From Burkholderiales bacterium (GTDB lineage Bacteria; Pseudomonadota; Gammaproteobacteria; Burkholderiales; Burkholderiaceae_C), in the NCBI GenBank assembly GCA_028868305.1, contig JAGWUS010000011.1, positions 16,919 through 80,918 on the forward strand: 64,000 nucleotides of DNA. The letters are read 5' to 3'. The first letter of the stretch is position 1; every line of letters starts with the position of its first letter. Under the pieces are notes generated by a model, which made no database searches, was not told the DNA's origin, and saw only the letters and a program-made list of their open reading frames with translations. The position numbers and the translations under genes are program-made. Positions 1-9,213 of this stretch are shown here, piece after piece.

Positions 1-1354
1 ACGGATGCACATGCAGGGTCACGCTGGTGCCGTCATCCACCTGCGGTGTGACGTCCAGCGAAATGCCCGAAAAAAACTGGGAAAGCGACACCGTTGGCAT
101 GGTAGTGCTAGTACCCGTCGTGCTGGAAGTTCCAGTTGTGGCGGTTCCTCCCGACACATTGGTCACGAAAAATTCGTCCGTGCCCACCTTGAGCACCGCC
201 TTCTGGTTGTTGAGCGTGGCAACGCGCGGGCTTGACAGTGTCTGCACGTCACCCTGCGTTTCCAGAAAGCCCAGCACCGCAGCGAAGTTGGTCGTACTCA
301 GGGCCAGGCCGAACAGGCCACCGCCCGCAGCCACGGACGGTATGGCAACTGCGCCAGGTATGGCCACACCGGTTTGCAGGGCCGCCTCGGTATTGGCCAC
401 GCCGCTGCCCAGCACACCTGTGAGAACGCGGCTGGTGCCATCCGAGCCAAAGGCTGCCCAGTTCACGCCACTCTGGTAACCATCACGCAACTCCACCTCG
501 ACCACCTTGGCTTCCAGCATGACCTGGCGTTCCACCGCAATCTGGGCTGCCTTGAGAAATTTTTCCACCTGGCGGAGCTCGTCTGGCATGGCGCGAACCG
601 CCATGATGCCGGCCTGCGGGCTGGTGATAACGCTGCGGCCCTCGCCGTTGCTGACCATGCCCTTGACAGCACCTGCCAGCTCGGCCCAGAAATCGGTCTT
701 GGAGTATGTGGTTACACGGCTGCTCTCGGGCTGCTGGACGGCGGCGCCCGCTGCACCATTGGCACCCGTCGTAGAACCGCCGTTGCTGACCTGCCCGCCT
801 CCCGACGACACGCGGGTCTCGCTGTTGCCTGTACGCTGCGCCTGGGGGTAGTTAACAGTAAACACCCGGGTCTGCAGGGTGGGGGCATAAATGGTGATAC
901 GCCGGCCTTCGATCTTGAAGTCGTAGCCATACACATCACGGATGGATTCCAGCGCCTCGGACACTGTGACTCCACGCAAAGTGACTGACAGCGTGCCTTT
1001 GACATCCGGATGCATCAGCATGCTGTAGCGGGTGTCGGCTACGATCGCCAGAAACACATCCCGCGCCTGGGCGTTGTTCACCAGCAGGTCGATGCGTGGC
1101 TCATGAGGCAGAGGCAATGCCGGGGCAGCCGGCTCGGCCAACGCATCACTGACCCGCGCCGGCACCGCCGCTGGCCTGGTGGCCGGTGCGGCGGGAGCCG
1201 CCGGGGGCAACTCGGCACGAATGGCGGAACTTACGTCGGGGGTGCGCAAGGGGCGATCCAGGGAACACCCCCCCAGTGTTGCGAGCGCCAGCGCAAGGCA
1301 GCTCAGGGCCGTTGTACGGCGTGGGGCCAGAGGGGTGATTAAAGAGTACGGCAT
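1..1354 (-). CDS. mshL: MSHA pilus secretin MshL (C-terminus beyond window)
   Basis: This is the outer-membrane secretin through which the MSHA-type IV pilus exits. The frame opens at the ATG at 1354 and stays open to the left window edge, giving about 451 residues without the C-terminal secretin channel. The N-terminus is a lipoprotein signal ending LGGC, so Cys30 is probably lipidated and carries the protein to the outer membrane. Residues about 85-145 form the short secretin/TonB-type N-domain (VFLAIVADTRYSM to IEGRRITIYAP). A Ser/Gly/Thr-rich linker follows and then the start of the secretin core (LEAKVVEVELRDGYQSGVNW). It is the last gene seen of the mshI-J-K-L run, starting 12 bases after mshK. 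MshL is preferred over PilQ or GspD because of the context. Confidence 0.88.
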   Translation of the reverse strand, partial: MPYSLITPLAPRRTTALSCLALALATLGGCSLDRPLRTPDVSSAIRAELPPAAPAAPATRPAAVPARVSDALAEPAAPALPLPHEPRIDLLVNNAQARDVFLAIVADTRYSMLMHPDVKGTLSVTLRGVTVSEALESIRDVYGYDFKIEGRRITIYAPTLQTRVFTVNYPQAQRTGNSETRVSSGGGQVSNGGSTTGANGAAGAAVQQPESSRVTTYSKTDFWAELAGAVKGMVSNGEGRSVITSPQAGIMAVRAMPDELRQVEKFLKAAQIAVERQVMLEAKVVEVELRDGYQSGVNWAAFGSDGTSRVLTGVLGSGVANTEAALQTGVAIPGAVAIPSVAAGGGLFGLALSTTNFAAVLGFLETQGDVQTLSSPRVATLNNQKAVLKVGTDEFFVTNVSGGTATTGTSSTTGTSTTMPTVSLSQFFSGISLDVTPQVDDGTSVTLHVHP

Positions 1355-1365
1355 GGTGCAAGACC

Positions 1366-1818
1366 TCACGGTTGGGCGCCTGCGCACGGAACGGCTTTGG
1401 GCGAGGTGGAACTGGATGATAAAGACGGTCTTACCGGTTTTTTTAGTACGGCAGCACAGTCGACAGCAGGTCGGGACTCGCGGCGCTGTATGCCCGCGAA
1501 GCGGGGAAACTTGCGCAACTCCGTGCCCTGACGCAGCCAGACTTCGGTTTCAGAGATGCGCTCGATGCGGAACTTGCCCAGCATCTGGCCCACGCCATAC
1601 AGTCGGGTGCCATGCACCAGCAGAGGTTTGCCACCACGGACCACGACAGCCACACCTTCCTCACTGAAGGGCACCTCGGACAGGGGCGCACCATCGGGAC
1701 CGGCTACTGCACTGGGTGGTGGCTGGGTTGGATCGCGCAGGGCCTGCGCCGGCACAGCAATGCACAAGCCGGCGCCAGCCAGCAGGACCGCCACGCGCAT
1801 CCAAAGATTGCGATTCAT
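1366..1818 (-). CDS. mshK: MSHA biogenesis protein MshK
   Basis: A 150-residue periplasmic accessory protein of the MSHA pilus machine. A signal peptide (AVLLAGAGLCIAVPAQA) is followed by LRDPTQPP, the short conserved entry seen in MshK and GspC/PilP-like proteins. A small beta-rich domain follows (VVVRGGKPLLVHGTRLYGVG) and then a Lys/Ser-rich tail. The start overlaps the end of mshJ by 4 bases, which suggests translational coupling. MshK proteins diverge strongly in sequence, so the name rests on the signal peptide, the DPTQPP motif and the position between mshJ and mshL. Confidence 0.75.
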   Translation of the reverse strand: MNRNLWMRVAVLLAGAGLCIAVPAQALRDPTQPPPSAVAGPDGAPLSEVPFSEEGVAVVVRGGKPLLVHGTRLYGVGQMLGKFRIERISETEVWLRQGTELRKFPRFAGIQRRESRPAVDCAAVLKKPVRPSLSSSSTSPKAVPCAGAQP

Positions 1819-2441
1819 GGCTGCACCCCCAGCACATGGACTTGGAGGGTGAGTTCTGGAGGCTGCTGTTCGCCCTTGAGGGTGAGCGTGCCCCAGCGCA
1901 GCGCGGGCATGGCCGACTCCAGGCTTTTGACATAGCGCACCAGCTCCGGATAACTACCCGCAACGCGCAGCTCCAGCCCGCGCTTGCTCATACCGGCCGG
2001 CAGCACGGCAGACGCACTGCCTGTGGCGGCCTCGGGTTTCAGTGTGGTCAGACCCAGCAGGGTCAATCCCGCCTGGCGGCGCAACAGTTGCACCAGCACC
2101 TGTTCGAGTTCTGGACCATTCTGAACCAGCGGTACCAGGGTCTTGATGTCGGCATTCAGGGCATCCAGACGGGCATCGGAAGCGGCGATCTCGGCACGCA
2201 ACGCCACGCTGGGATCCTCCGACCGGGCAATCGATTTGAGCTCGACACGCAGGCGTTCTAGCTCGGCTCTTTGTGAAGCAAAACGCTGCGTGAGCAGCTT
2301 GTATTGCGTTTGCACGGGCGAAAGCCACAGCGTATCAGCCAGCGCCAGCGTGCATGCAATCAGCGAGATGAACAGAAACACCCGCTCGCGCAGGCTCAGT
2401 GCGTCAATACGTTCCAGGAGCCGTATCCACTGCTGCTTCAT
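1815..2441 (-). CDS. mshJ: MSHA biogenesis protein MshJ (GspM/PilO-like)
   Basis: A 208-residue inner-membrane assembly protein. One N-terminal transmembrane helix (VFLFISLIACTLALADTLWL) is followed by a heptad-rich coiled coil at about residues 45-100 and a small ferredoxin-like periplasmic domain. This is the architecture of MshJ, GspM and PilO, which link the cytoplasmic ATPase platform to the secretin. It overlaps the upstream PilN-like gene by 4 bases and mshK by 4 bases, so the group is a tightly packed transcriptional unit. Confidence 0.75.
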   Translation of the reverse strand: MKQQWIRLLERIDALSLRERVFLFISLIACTLALADTLWLSPVQTQYKLLTQRFASQRAELERLRVELKSIARSEDPSVALRAEIAASDARLDALNADIKTLVPLVQNGPELEQVLVQLLRRQAGLTLLGLTTLKPEAATGSASAVLPAGMSKRGLELRVAGSYPELVRYVKSLESAMPALRWGTLTLKGEQQPPELTLQVHVLGVQP

Positions 2442-3118
2442 GGCTGGGTCCCCGCTGTCTTACCCGCAGGCTCCAGATTGACCAGACTGAAAGACCAGAT
2501 CGCACGCGGAGACCGGCCCGTCTGCGCTGCGGCATTGTTGGCGCTGGCGGGCACAGAGACCTTGGCTACCGCCGTGTTCTCCACCGTCACGGTACTGAGC
2601 TTGAGATCGCGCATCAGCGGGCTGGCCCCCAGCTTAGCCACCCATTCATTCAGTGCAGCGGGCTCCAGCGTGAAACCTGCCACCTCAAAACGGGCGGTGT
2701 CCACCTTAACTGAAGTTACCCATATGGGAGCGGGAATGCTTCGCGCTACCAATAGCAGGCGGTCAGAGTGGCCTTCACCGGTTTTGAACATGCCTTGCTG
2801 TACTTCCAGCAACACTTTTTCGCGCTGAAGCACCGCGGTGCGGCGCTCCTGCGCCAGTTGCACCAGGGCAGGGTCTATCGGCGCTGCATTGGCCCGGCTT
2901 TGCAATATGGCGGTTTGCAGGGCCTTGATTTCATCGGACTGTGCTTCCAGCGTCTGGCGGTACCCCTCCGCCGAACGCCCGATGCTGCCAACACCCATGG
3001 CGCCCAGGACTCCGCCCACGACCAGGAAAACGCCCAGCGCAGGCAGCATGGTGCGCGCAGTGAACCGCTGCCTTTGCGTCTTGACAATTCCGGTACAGAG
3101 ATTGATTTGCTGGGCCAT
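2438..3118 (-). CDS. PilN-like inner-membrane protein of the MSHA locus
   Basis: 226 residues. It begins MAQQINLCTG, resembling the short cytoplasmic INLLPW-type motif by which PilN proteins dock to PilM. A transmembrane helix (LPALGVFLVVGGVLGAMGVG) follows, then a periplasmic coiled coil (residues about 50-110) and a PilN-type globular domain. In MSHA loci the equivalent protein is often annotated as a second MshI part or as a fimbrial assembly protein. Its place directly after the PilM-like MshI and before the PilO-like MshJ reproduces the PilM-N-O order of type IVa pili, which supports the assignment. It starts 10 bases after the mshI stop. Confidence 0.72.
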   Translation of the reverse strand: MAQQINLCTGIVKTQRQRFTARTMLPALGVFLVVGGVLGAMGVGSIGRSAEGYRQTLEAQSDEIKALQTAILQSRANAAPIDPALVQLAQERRTAVLQREKVLLEVQQGMFKTGEGHSDRLLLVARSIPAPIWVTSVKVDTARFEVAGFTLEPAALNEWVAKLGASPLMRDLKLSTVTVENTAVAKVSVPASANNAAAQTGRSPRAIWSFSLVNLEPAGKTAGTQP

Positions 3119-3127
3119 GGCCGTCCG

Positions 3128-4171
3128 TCAGTCGCGTAAAAAAGCGCCCAGCAGGGGCAGGCAATAGGCCCGGTCCTGGGGCAGGCCCTGCACGCCCGGG
3201 AAGAGCGCATCCACCGAGATCACCGTTACCGTCTGGCCGGTTTCACGTGCCAGCCAGTTGGCCAGTTCGGCAGACCGCTCGCCGGCGTAAACGCGCAGAC
3301 CATTCAAGGGCTTGCCGGACCAAGTGCGGTCCCACAGGTCCAGTGAACGCTGAATTTCCACCACCAGGCGCTGCACTCGGTCAGCGTCATTGCCAGCCAG
3401 TGATGCACCCGACTGGTACTCTATGCCCAGACCCGTACTATCCGGGCTGTAATCGGGCACGTACTCGCTCACCGGTGTGAAAGCCTCCGCGGCAACGGCC
3501 TCACCTCCCTGCCCCCAGGTCATGGACATGAAACCCGCCGGCAAATCGAGCCTGCGGGTGTAGTACAACTCCCCTTTGGCGCTAATAGTCAGCACGGCCT
3601 GGCGTTCATCGGTGACGAGCAAAACCGCTTCGGCACGCTCGGCCATGCCAGCACGTTGCGCCAGCGCACTTTGCAGGTTGCGCTGGGCCATTTCCTGGAT
3701 ATCGATCACCGTCACGGGCCACTGCATAGCGTCCGCCAGGGCCATGACTTCGCGCACCACCGCATTGGCTGCGGTGACCACAAACATCTGGCCCGAGGAC
3801 TTGTCATGCCCATCGCCGACATACACCACGTCCAACGTGATGTCGTCAATGTGGATGTCCACCATTTCGCGGATCTGGTAGCGGGCGGCAGACCGCATTT
3901 CTTCTGGCGCTACGGCGGGCGCCGCTGTTTGCAGCACCTGGCACTGCTCGGGCCGCAGCATAACGCTGGCATTGAGCCCGCCCAAACCTTGGGCCTTGAG
4001 ACGATCGATAAACTCATCACGCGTGTCCGTGCCCTGACGCTCCACACCCACCTGGCCAACTTCGATCTGCCCGCCAGAAACCATCCTGGCCCGGACATAG
4101 GCAAGGGTCTGGCCCGACCAGGACACAACCAGCTGATCCTGCGAACTGACACGGCTCCAGGGCCACCGCAT
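3128..4171 (-). CDS. mshI: MSHA biogenesis protein MshI (PilM-like)
   Basis: 347 residues with no signal peptide or membrane segment, so probably cytoplasmic. The fold signature is that of the actin-like PilM/MshI group: an N-terminal strand-rich segment (QLVVSWSGQTLAYVRARMV), then LRPEQCQVLQTAAPAV and a second half with ANAVVREVMALADAMQWPVTVIDI. PilM-type proteins recruit the PilN cytoplasmic peptide at the inner face of the membrane, and the next gene is PilN-like. It heads the second cluster of the locus, 129 bases downstream of the mshQ stop. A dispersed repeat lies in that gap. Confidence 0.78.
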   Translation of the reverse strand: MRWPWSRVSSQDQLVVSWSGQTLAYVRARMVSGGQIEVGQVGVERQGTDTRDEFIDRLKAQGLGGLNASVMLRPEQCQVLQTAAPAVAPEEMRSAARYQIREMVDIHIDDITLDVVYVGDGHDKSSGQMFVVTAANAVVREVMALADAMQWPVTVIDIQEMAQRNLQSALAQRAGMAERAEAVLLVTDERQAVLTISAKGELYYTRRLDLPAGFMSMTWGQGGEAVAAEAFTPVSEYVPDYSPDSTGLGIEYQSGASLAGNDADRVQRLVVEIQRSLDLWDRTWSGKPLNGLRVYAGERSAELANWLARETGQTVTVISVDALFPGVQGLPQDRAYCLPLLGAFLRD

Positions 4172-4251
4172 GGCTAGCGCGCCTCCCGCGAGGAATGGGT
4201 GGTGGTGACGGCCGGAACTTGGTTCATGGAGTCGAACAGGAAGCCTCTTGA

Positions 4252-4311
4252 TTTTGCTCTCATTTTAATAGCTTATCGTGCACGGTGGGTAAAGGCTGGG
4301 TCAATAATTTT
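4252..4311 (+). repeat. Dispersed ~60-bp element, copy A
   Basis: One of six related copies found by eye in this window (others at 19565, 30277, 35777, 48471 and 54179). Shared features read left to right are a gctat or gctct start, an AT-rich stretch, aatagct, a cgtgca block and a G-rich block leading to a T-rich end. This copy sits between mshQ and mshI and reaches over the mshQ stop codon. It is the most divergent copy: aatagctta replaces aatagctgc and the G-rich block is shortened. Confidence 0.6.
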
Positions 4312-7300
4312 CACGTCGATAAATCAGGGGACTCTTGTAAATGCCGAAATTGGCACGTGCCACCGGATTGCCTGTAGCGCCCGTCCAGGGGAATCTGAGC
4401 CATGGCGCGCCTACAGACGTTGCGGTGGCGCCAGGTGCACCGGTTGCAGTGCATTGCTTGCCTGCGGCTGTTCCATCCAGATTCACAGAAACACACAAGT
4501 TCCCACTTGATGTGGGCTTGCCCAGCGTAACGATCCATGGTGACACAAAAGGACCAACCCCCGTGGCAGTCACCGACAGTGCCGTTATGCAGGACGCCAC
4601 AGGCGCCGTGCAAGCTGATGCCGTGGTCGTGAAGGCAAAGTTTCCAGAGATCAGGCGGGTGCAGGTATCGACATAGCTGCCGGTTGCTACTCGCCAGCCC
4701 GGTGAGGTCGCCGTGTCGTAGTACTCAACTCGGGTCGTCAGCGGTAACGCAAGCTGTTCGGACCCATATGCATTCGGTAACACCAGCCTTCCGCTGACAA
4801 TCGTCGCGGTGGCTTCACTTCCGACGCTGGAATCAATTCCATCTGCACCCACAGGCTCCGCTGCCCGCAATTTGATAGCCAACGGAACTGTTGCATAGCT
4901 TGCAAAAGTGTAGGTTGGCGATGCATTGCCGACGCCAGCGGAGAAACTGGCCGCGCCCACCACATTGCCGGAGAGCAGGCCCAAGGCAGATGCATTGGCA
5001 TCACTCAGCGTGACCTGCCGTGCGTAGGCGCCGGTGTAATTCGGTGTAACCGCTGTTCCGGAGCCGTCCATGGCACCTACAGCTACCACCGTGATAGGTT
5101 GCCCCGAGTAAGTGAAAGTGCCGCAGCCTTGTGTGGTCAACACGGTGTTGAAGTTCCTGGGTGAAAAACGCCCCAGGATTGCGCTTTGTCCCGTAATCGC
5201 CTGCGCAAAGTAGGTGCCTGCCGCAGATATTCTCAAAACACCGGACTGGCTCCAGGTCTGGGACGCAGTGGTGTTGGATCCAGCCGCCAATGTGATGGCT
5301 GTAATGCCCAGTGCGCCAGTACTGCCACCTACAGGGCCGGCGAGGCCCGGACTCAGCGTCACGGCGCCGCTGTAACTGGGCGCCACCGGGTTGTCGGTCA
5401 AATCGGTGTCGCCGTCTACCGTCCAAAGAGCAGCAGTCACCGTGGTTCCAAAACCGGCACCGGCACCACCCAATCGGGTGGAAGGACCGGCAACCGCGTC
5501 ACAACCAGCGCTGGGTGACGCCGCACAGGCAGTCTGCACTGCATTGCCGGCTTTGACGCTATTGGCCGACACGCCAAATCCAACGGGCACGGAAGTCACT
5601 GTTGAATTTCCCGTAAGCGTCAACGCAGGAGACGTCGATGTTGCCGCAGCGTCCAGCGTGGCATTGAAGGTGAACTGCCCCGTGTCCACATGCTTGAGCC
5701 ATACGGTGGTGGTTGCTGTGTTGTCAAACGCCAGGCCTGTAACTGTATTGGAGCCAGGAATCGCTGTAGGCGTGTACACATAGCTGCCTGCCTGGACGTT
5801 TGCGGCCTGCGGAGCGCCCCCAACCGTCACCGATGCGGAGGTTGAAGTACTGGCAAAACTGCTCGGGTTCCCTGGCACGGACCACAGCTTAAGGCCGGTT
5901 GCAGCCAGATTCTGAATCGGCGCGCAGGCAGCGCCCGGGGTTGCGCCAGTCGCTTGTACGGCCTGCACTGTGACCGCCGTCGGCTTACCGCCGGTAACGA
6001 TTCCTGAATTGGGCACAGTCAAGACCAATCCACCATTGGCAGACGTCCATTGACACGAACCCGCCACGCCATTGCACTTGGTCGCCCCCGGAATGACAAC
6101 CGGTATGCCGTTCCCCGTGACACCGAGGGTGGTTATACCGCTAGCCGCATTAAAGGACTTGGTGGCACTGGACTGGCCATAGCCAATGGTGATGGTTGCC
6201 CCACCCGATGCTGGGTCCCAGAGTGTGGCCACGCCGGTTGACGACAGGGTTGCCTGCAATCCGCCGGTATACAGATTTCCGGCAGTACAGGCCGCGTCAC
6301 CGCAGGCAACCACCTTCATGGTGGCCGCCGCGCAGGCGTTGCCCGACCAAGTGGCGGGTTGCAGCTCAAGGTGATCAATCTTGTAGGTGTTGCAGGCACG
6401 GGTCAGTGCGCTGATGCTGAGCACCTGCGCCTGAATCAGCTCCGAGTTGTAGAAACGCAATTCATCAATAGTTCCATTAGCGGAATTCACTGTGCCCTTG
6501 GTTCCGGTGAAGCCCGACGGGTTGTCGCCTGCATGCACATAATCCAGAGCCGTACTTAACGTGCCGGCGCTGGTGAAGGTGGCAGACGTTGCCGCACCAC
6601 CGTTCACAAAGATCTGCAAATGGTCACTTCCCGCGGTAGGCAGTGCATTGAAGTTCCAGCTGATGGCAATATGTGTCCACGTGTTGGCAGCAATTGCCAG
6701 TGCCGAAGTTTCCACTGATCGCAGTGCGCCGGTACTGTCAGTCACTTCAAAAAACAGAGTTCCCGTTGCAGTCTTGGTCAGGTAAAACCATTGGCCCGAC
6801 ACGCTGCCGGCATCTATGATCTGCGCTGCGGGTGAGCCCACCCAGGCCTGAGCGGACTTGTACCAGAGCATCACGGTGCCCTGGCCCGTCATGTTGACAC
6901 CTGCATCTGAAAACTTGACACCGGTCTTGATGGCATCGACGGCTCCCGCCGTCGTATTGGACGCAATGCTGGCCCCTCGGCATACCTTGCCGGACGACGT
7001 GGTCTGCGTGGACCCCAGCGCCGAACCCGGACGGAGATTGCCGTTGGAATCCTGCACCTGCCCGGCAGTCGAAGGACTCCAGGCACCCTCCTCAAAGCGG
7101 TACTCGGCCAGTGGGTTTGCCGAAGGAACATAGAAAAGAATGGCGGTTGGAGCCCCGGGCTCGGATGCTGCGCCAAATGTCAGCACCGTATAGTCGGCAT
7201 TGGTCAACTGCCAGCCAATCTGCGCTTTGCCCGTACCGCCATGCACGATGGTCTTGTACTGGTAAACGAAACTTCCGTCTTCGTTAAGAATGATCTGAAA

Positions 7301-7972
7301 TGTAAAAGAGCCACTGGTGTTGGAAGCAGTCACCCATTCAGGAACGTTTACCCAGCTCACAACAAACTGTCGATTGGGAGCGGCACCAATACTCGCGTAA
7401 CTGATGTAGCAAGTCGCAATACTTGTGCAGGTCGTTTTCGACCCAGCCGATGGGTAGTTGGGCTTGTCCACCAGATTGGTGGGGTCCAAATCAACGCCAA
7501 ACGCCTTCATGGTGTTATTCATGTTGGCATCAGGATAGGTATAGGTGTAAGTCTGTGGTGGTCCCACACTGGCAGTCCCAGCGCCGCAATTGGCATTGTT
7601 GAACTGTATGCGTCCGTTGGATTCAATCCGCAAACTGTTGTAACTGGTCACGCCATACACAAAATTCCAACCGATCGGAATGACATCGCTGATCGTGTCG
7701 TCCAGCGTCGGCGGCGCAGTCCCGCAGCTATTGAACTTGTAGGGCGCAGTGTTGTAACCCACTTTGGTGTGGGCTGACGGATCTATCCAGTTGTAGGTGG
7801 TCGTGGAATTGGTGTAGGTGGCCGCGTGGATTTCAGCACCAGCAAGCAAGCACCAGACAATAGCCAGCAGACATTGCAGCGCGCTTCTGAAACGCCGAAC
7901 TCGGCTTGCGCCAAGTATTGAAATTCGGCAAGCAACATCCGTGGTGCACATTGTGCTTCTGGTCTCGCTCAT
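4301..7972 (-). CDS. mshQ: MshQ-like giant MSHA locus protein (LamG and DUF6701)
   Basis: A 1223-residue secreted or surface protein. A signal peptide follows an Arg-rich stretch (ALQCLLAIVWCLLAGAEIHA). Residues about 60-270 resemble a nidogen-type beta domain (SLRIESNGRIQFNN, IILNEDGSFVYQY). Residues about 285-520 are a LamG/concanavalin-like jelly roll (LAEYRFEEGAW, FVNGGAATSATF, IDELRFYNSEL). The C-terminal third carries the DUF6701 region typical of MshQ (GRFSPRNFNTVL) and ends with the family-like tail FPWTGATGNPVARANFGIY. By its domains and position it probably acts as a pilus-tip or surface adhesin; that role is inferred. It starts 2 bases after mshP. The Cys-rich, Ser/Thr-rich composition differs from the flanking genes. 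Confidence 0.85.
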   Translation of the reverse strand: MSETRSTMCTTDVACRISILGASRVRRFRSALQCLLAIVWCLLAGAEIHAATYTNSTTTYNWIDPSAHTKVGYNTAPYKFNSCGTAPPTLDDTISDVIPIGWNFVYGVTSYNSLRIESNGRIQFNNANCGAGTASVGPPQTYTYTYPDANMNNTMKAFGVDLDPTNLVDKPNYPSAGSKTTCTSIATCYISYASIGAAPNRQFVVSWVNVPEWVTASNTSGSFTFQIILNEDGSFVYQYKTIVHGGTGKAQIGWQLTNADYTVLTFGAASEPGAPTAILFYVPSANPLAEYRFEEGAWSPSTAGQVQDSNGNLRPGSALGSTQTTSSGKVCRGASIASNTTAGAVDAIKTGVKFSDAGVNMTGQGTVMLWYKSAQAWVGSPAAQIIDAGSVSGQWFYLTKTATGTLFFEVTDSTGALRSVETSALAIAANTWTHIAISWNFNALPTAGSDHLQIFVNGGAATSATFTSAGTLSTALDYVHAGDNPSGFTGTKGTVNSANGTIDELRFYNSELIQAQVLSISALTRACNTYKIDHLELQPATWSGNACAAATMKVVACGDAACTAGNLYTGGLQATLSSTGVATLWDPASGGATITIGYGQSSATKSFNAASGITTLGVTGNGIPVVIPGATKCNGVAGSCQWTSANGGLVLTVPNSGIVTGGKPTAVTVQAVQATGATPGAACAPIQNLAATGLKLWSVPGNPSSFASTSTSASVTVGGAPQAANVQAGSYVYTPTAIPGSNTVTGLAFDNTATTTVWLKHVDTGQFTFNATLDAAATSTSPALTLTGNSTVTSVPVGFGVSANSVKAGNAVQTACAASPSAGCDAVAGPSTRLGGAGAGFGTTVTAALWTVDGDTDLTDNPVAPSYSGAVTLSPGLAGPVGGSTGALGITAITLAAGSNTTASQTWSQSGVLRISAAGTYFAQAITGQSAILGRFSPRNFNTVLTTQGCGTFTYSGQPITVVAVGAMDGSGTAVTPNYTGAYARQVTLSDANASALGLLSGNVVGAASFSAGVGNASPTYTFASYATVPLAIKLRAAEPVGADGIDSSVGSEATATIVSGRLVLPNAYGSEQLALPLTTRVEYYDTATSPGWRVATGSYVDTCTRLISGNFAFTTTASACTAPVASCITALSVTATGVGPFVSPWIVTLGKPTSSGNLCVSVNLDGTAAGKQCTATGAPGATATSVGAPWLRFPWTGATGNPVARANFGIYKSPLIYRRENY

Positions 7973-7974
7973 GG

Positions 7975-8364
7975 CTATTTCTCCAGTGTCGCAGAGACAC
8001 TGCGCTCAATATAGCTCACGGAACCCGCTGCCCCGGTGCTGGCTATTGCTGTCAGTTGAATGAGTTTTACCGACGCTGCCGCTTCGGCATAGGTAGCCAG
8101 ATTGCAACTCACGGTCACGGTGAATTCGTCAACCGCAAAAGGCGTGGACGAAGGACAGGTCGACGACGCGTTGGCACTGGCAAGCCCCCATTCCAGACCC
8201 GCTCGCGCTGCCCAGTACGCTTTGGTTCCCTGCAAGTCCTGCGCAGAAGTGAGTTGCTGTGTATTGGAAAATGAGACCATGAATGCGCCCATCGCCGCCA
8301 GGATCACCACCAGAAAGATGGCGGCAACGGCAGCAAAACCATGTTGAATACGCCAGGCATTCAT
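7975..8364 (-). CDS. mshP: MSHA minor pilin-like protein MshP
   Basis: A 129-residue protein with a short basic leader, a Gly-Phe junction and a long hydrophobic N-terminal helix (GFAAVAAIFLVVILAAMGAF) as in PilX/MshP proteins. It lacks the Glu5 of the classical GFTLIE consensus. The QQLTSAQDLQGTKAYWAARAGLEWG segment is characteristic of the PilX/MshP group. It overlaps mshO by 4 bases (ATGA), implying coupled translation. It probably belongs to the minor pilin set that primes or tips the pilus. Confidence 0.8.
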   Translation of the reverse strand: MNAWRIQHGFAAVAAIFLVVILAAMGAFMVSFSNTQQLTSAQDLQGTKAYWAARAGLEWGLASANASSTCPSSTPFAVDEFTVTVSCNLATYAEAAASVKLIQLTAIASTGAAGSVSYIERSVSATLEK

Positions 8365-9212
8365 GGTGTGTTGTCCACGTGCACTTCGTGCTGCAAGGTG
8401 ACTTTTTCAGCACCCGAACTGTCACTGCCAATGGTCAAGCGCATGCTGACCAGGGCATTGCGACTCAGAGCATTGCCCGCATCCGTTATGGTGAAACTGG
8501 TTGCGGCGCAGTCCACGTTGGTGGCGATTTTTGCGCCGTTAGCGGGGCAGCTGGCACTGGCTGTCAACGTGGCACTGGCTGTGCGGTACAGACTGTTACC
8601 ACTACACACGTACGAAACCATTTTTTCCGTGGAGGGAACTACATGGAAGCGGTTGCTGGCCGATGGCAGCGAAAAAGTGGTTGCACCCATATTGATGGGC
8701 GTCTCCCCGCCGCTGACCGTGCCCACTGAAGTGACGACTCCGTAGTTATTACCCGCATACGCGTCTGAGCCCGTGATGCCCAGGTTGTAAACCACAACCA
8801 GGTCATTGGCGGCAATGGTCTGGTCAACGGGGCGAGAAGCGCCGGCGAAATTGGCGTAGTCACCCAGCATATTGAAGCTGGTGATGCTGGTGCCAAAAGT
8901 AAGTGCACCTGGACCTTCACTGCGATAGCGCCCGCCAGTTTTGGTAGGAATGAACTCCACGCAGGTGGTGCCACTGGTGCGGACACTGTTTGGCAACGCG
9001 CGCCGCAAATCACGTGCAATGCGACGCATAGTGGTGTCTGCCACATCGGTCAGCGCAGCACGTTGTGCGCCGGAAAAGTAGGCGTCGATTGGGTTCTTCA
9101 TGAATACGACCACGATGCCGCCGATGACACCCATGATGACAATGACCATCACGAGCTCAATCAGCGTGAAGCCACCGCTGGCCTTTCGTGCGGAGCGATG
9201 CATCAGAGGCAT
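8361..9212 (-). CDS. mshO: MSHA minor pilin MshO
   Basis: 283 residues with a type IV prepilin leader and processing site (ASGG before FTLIELVMVIVIMGVIG). The globular part contains IDAYFSGAQRAALTDVADTTMRRIARDLRRALPNSVR, typical of the MshO/PilW-type prepilins, and ends in a beta-rich domain with several Cys. Processing by a prepilin peptidase encoded elsewhere is expected. The start is taken at ATG 9212; a second ATG three codons later would give a shorter leader. It begins 1 base after the mshD stop. Confidence 0.85.
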   Translation of the reverse strand: MPLMHRSARKASGGFTLIELVMVIVIMGVIGGIVVVFMKNPIDAYFSGAQRAALTDVADTTMRRIARDLRRALPNSVRTSGTTCVEFIPTKTGGRYRSEGPGALTFGTSITSFNMLGDYANFAGASRPVDQTIAANDLVVVYNLGITGSDAYAGNNYGVVTSVGTVSGGETPINMGATTFSLPSASNRFHVVPSTEKMVSYVCSGNSLYRTASATLTASASCPANGAKIATNVDCAATSFTITDAGNALSRNALVSMRLTIGSDSSGAEKVTLQHEVHVDNTP

Positions 9213-9213
9213 T

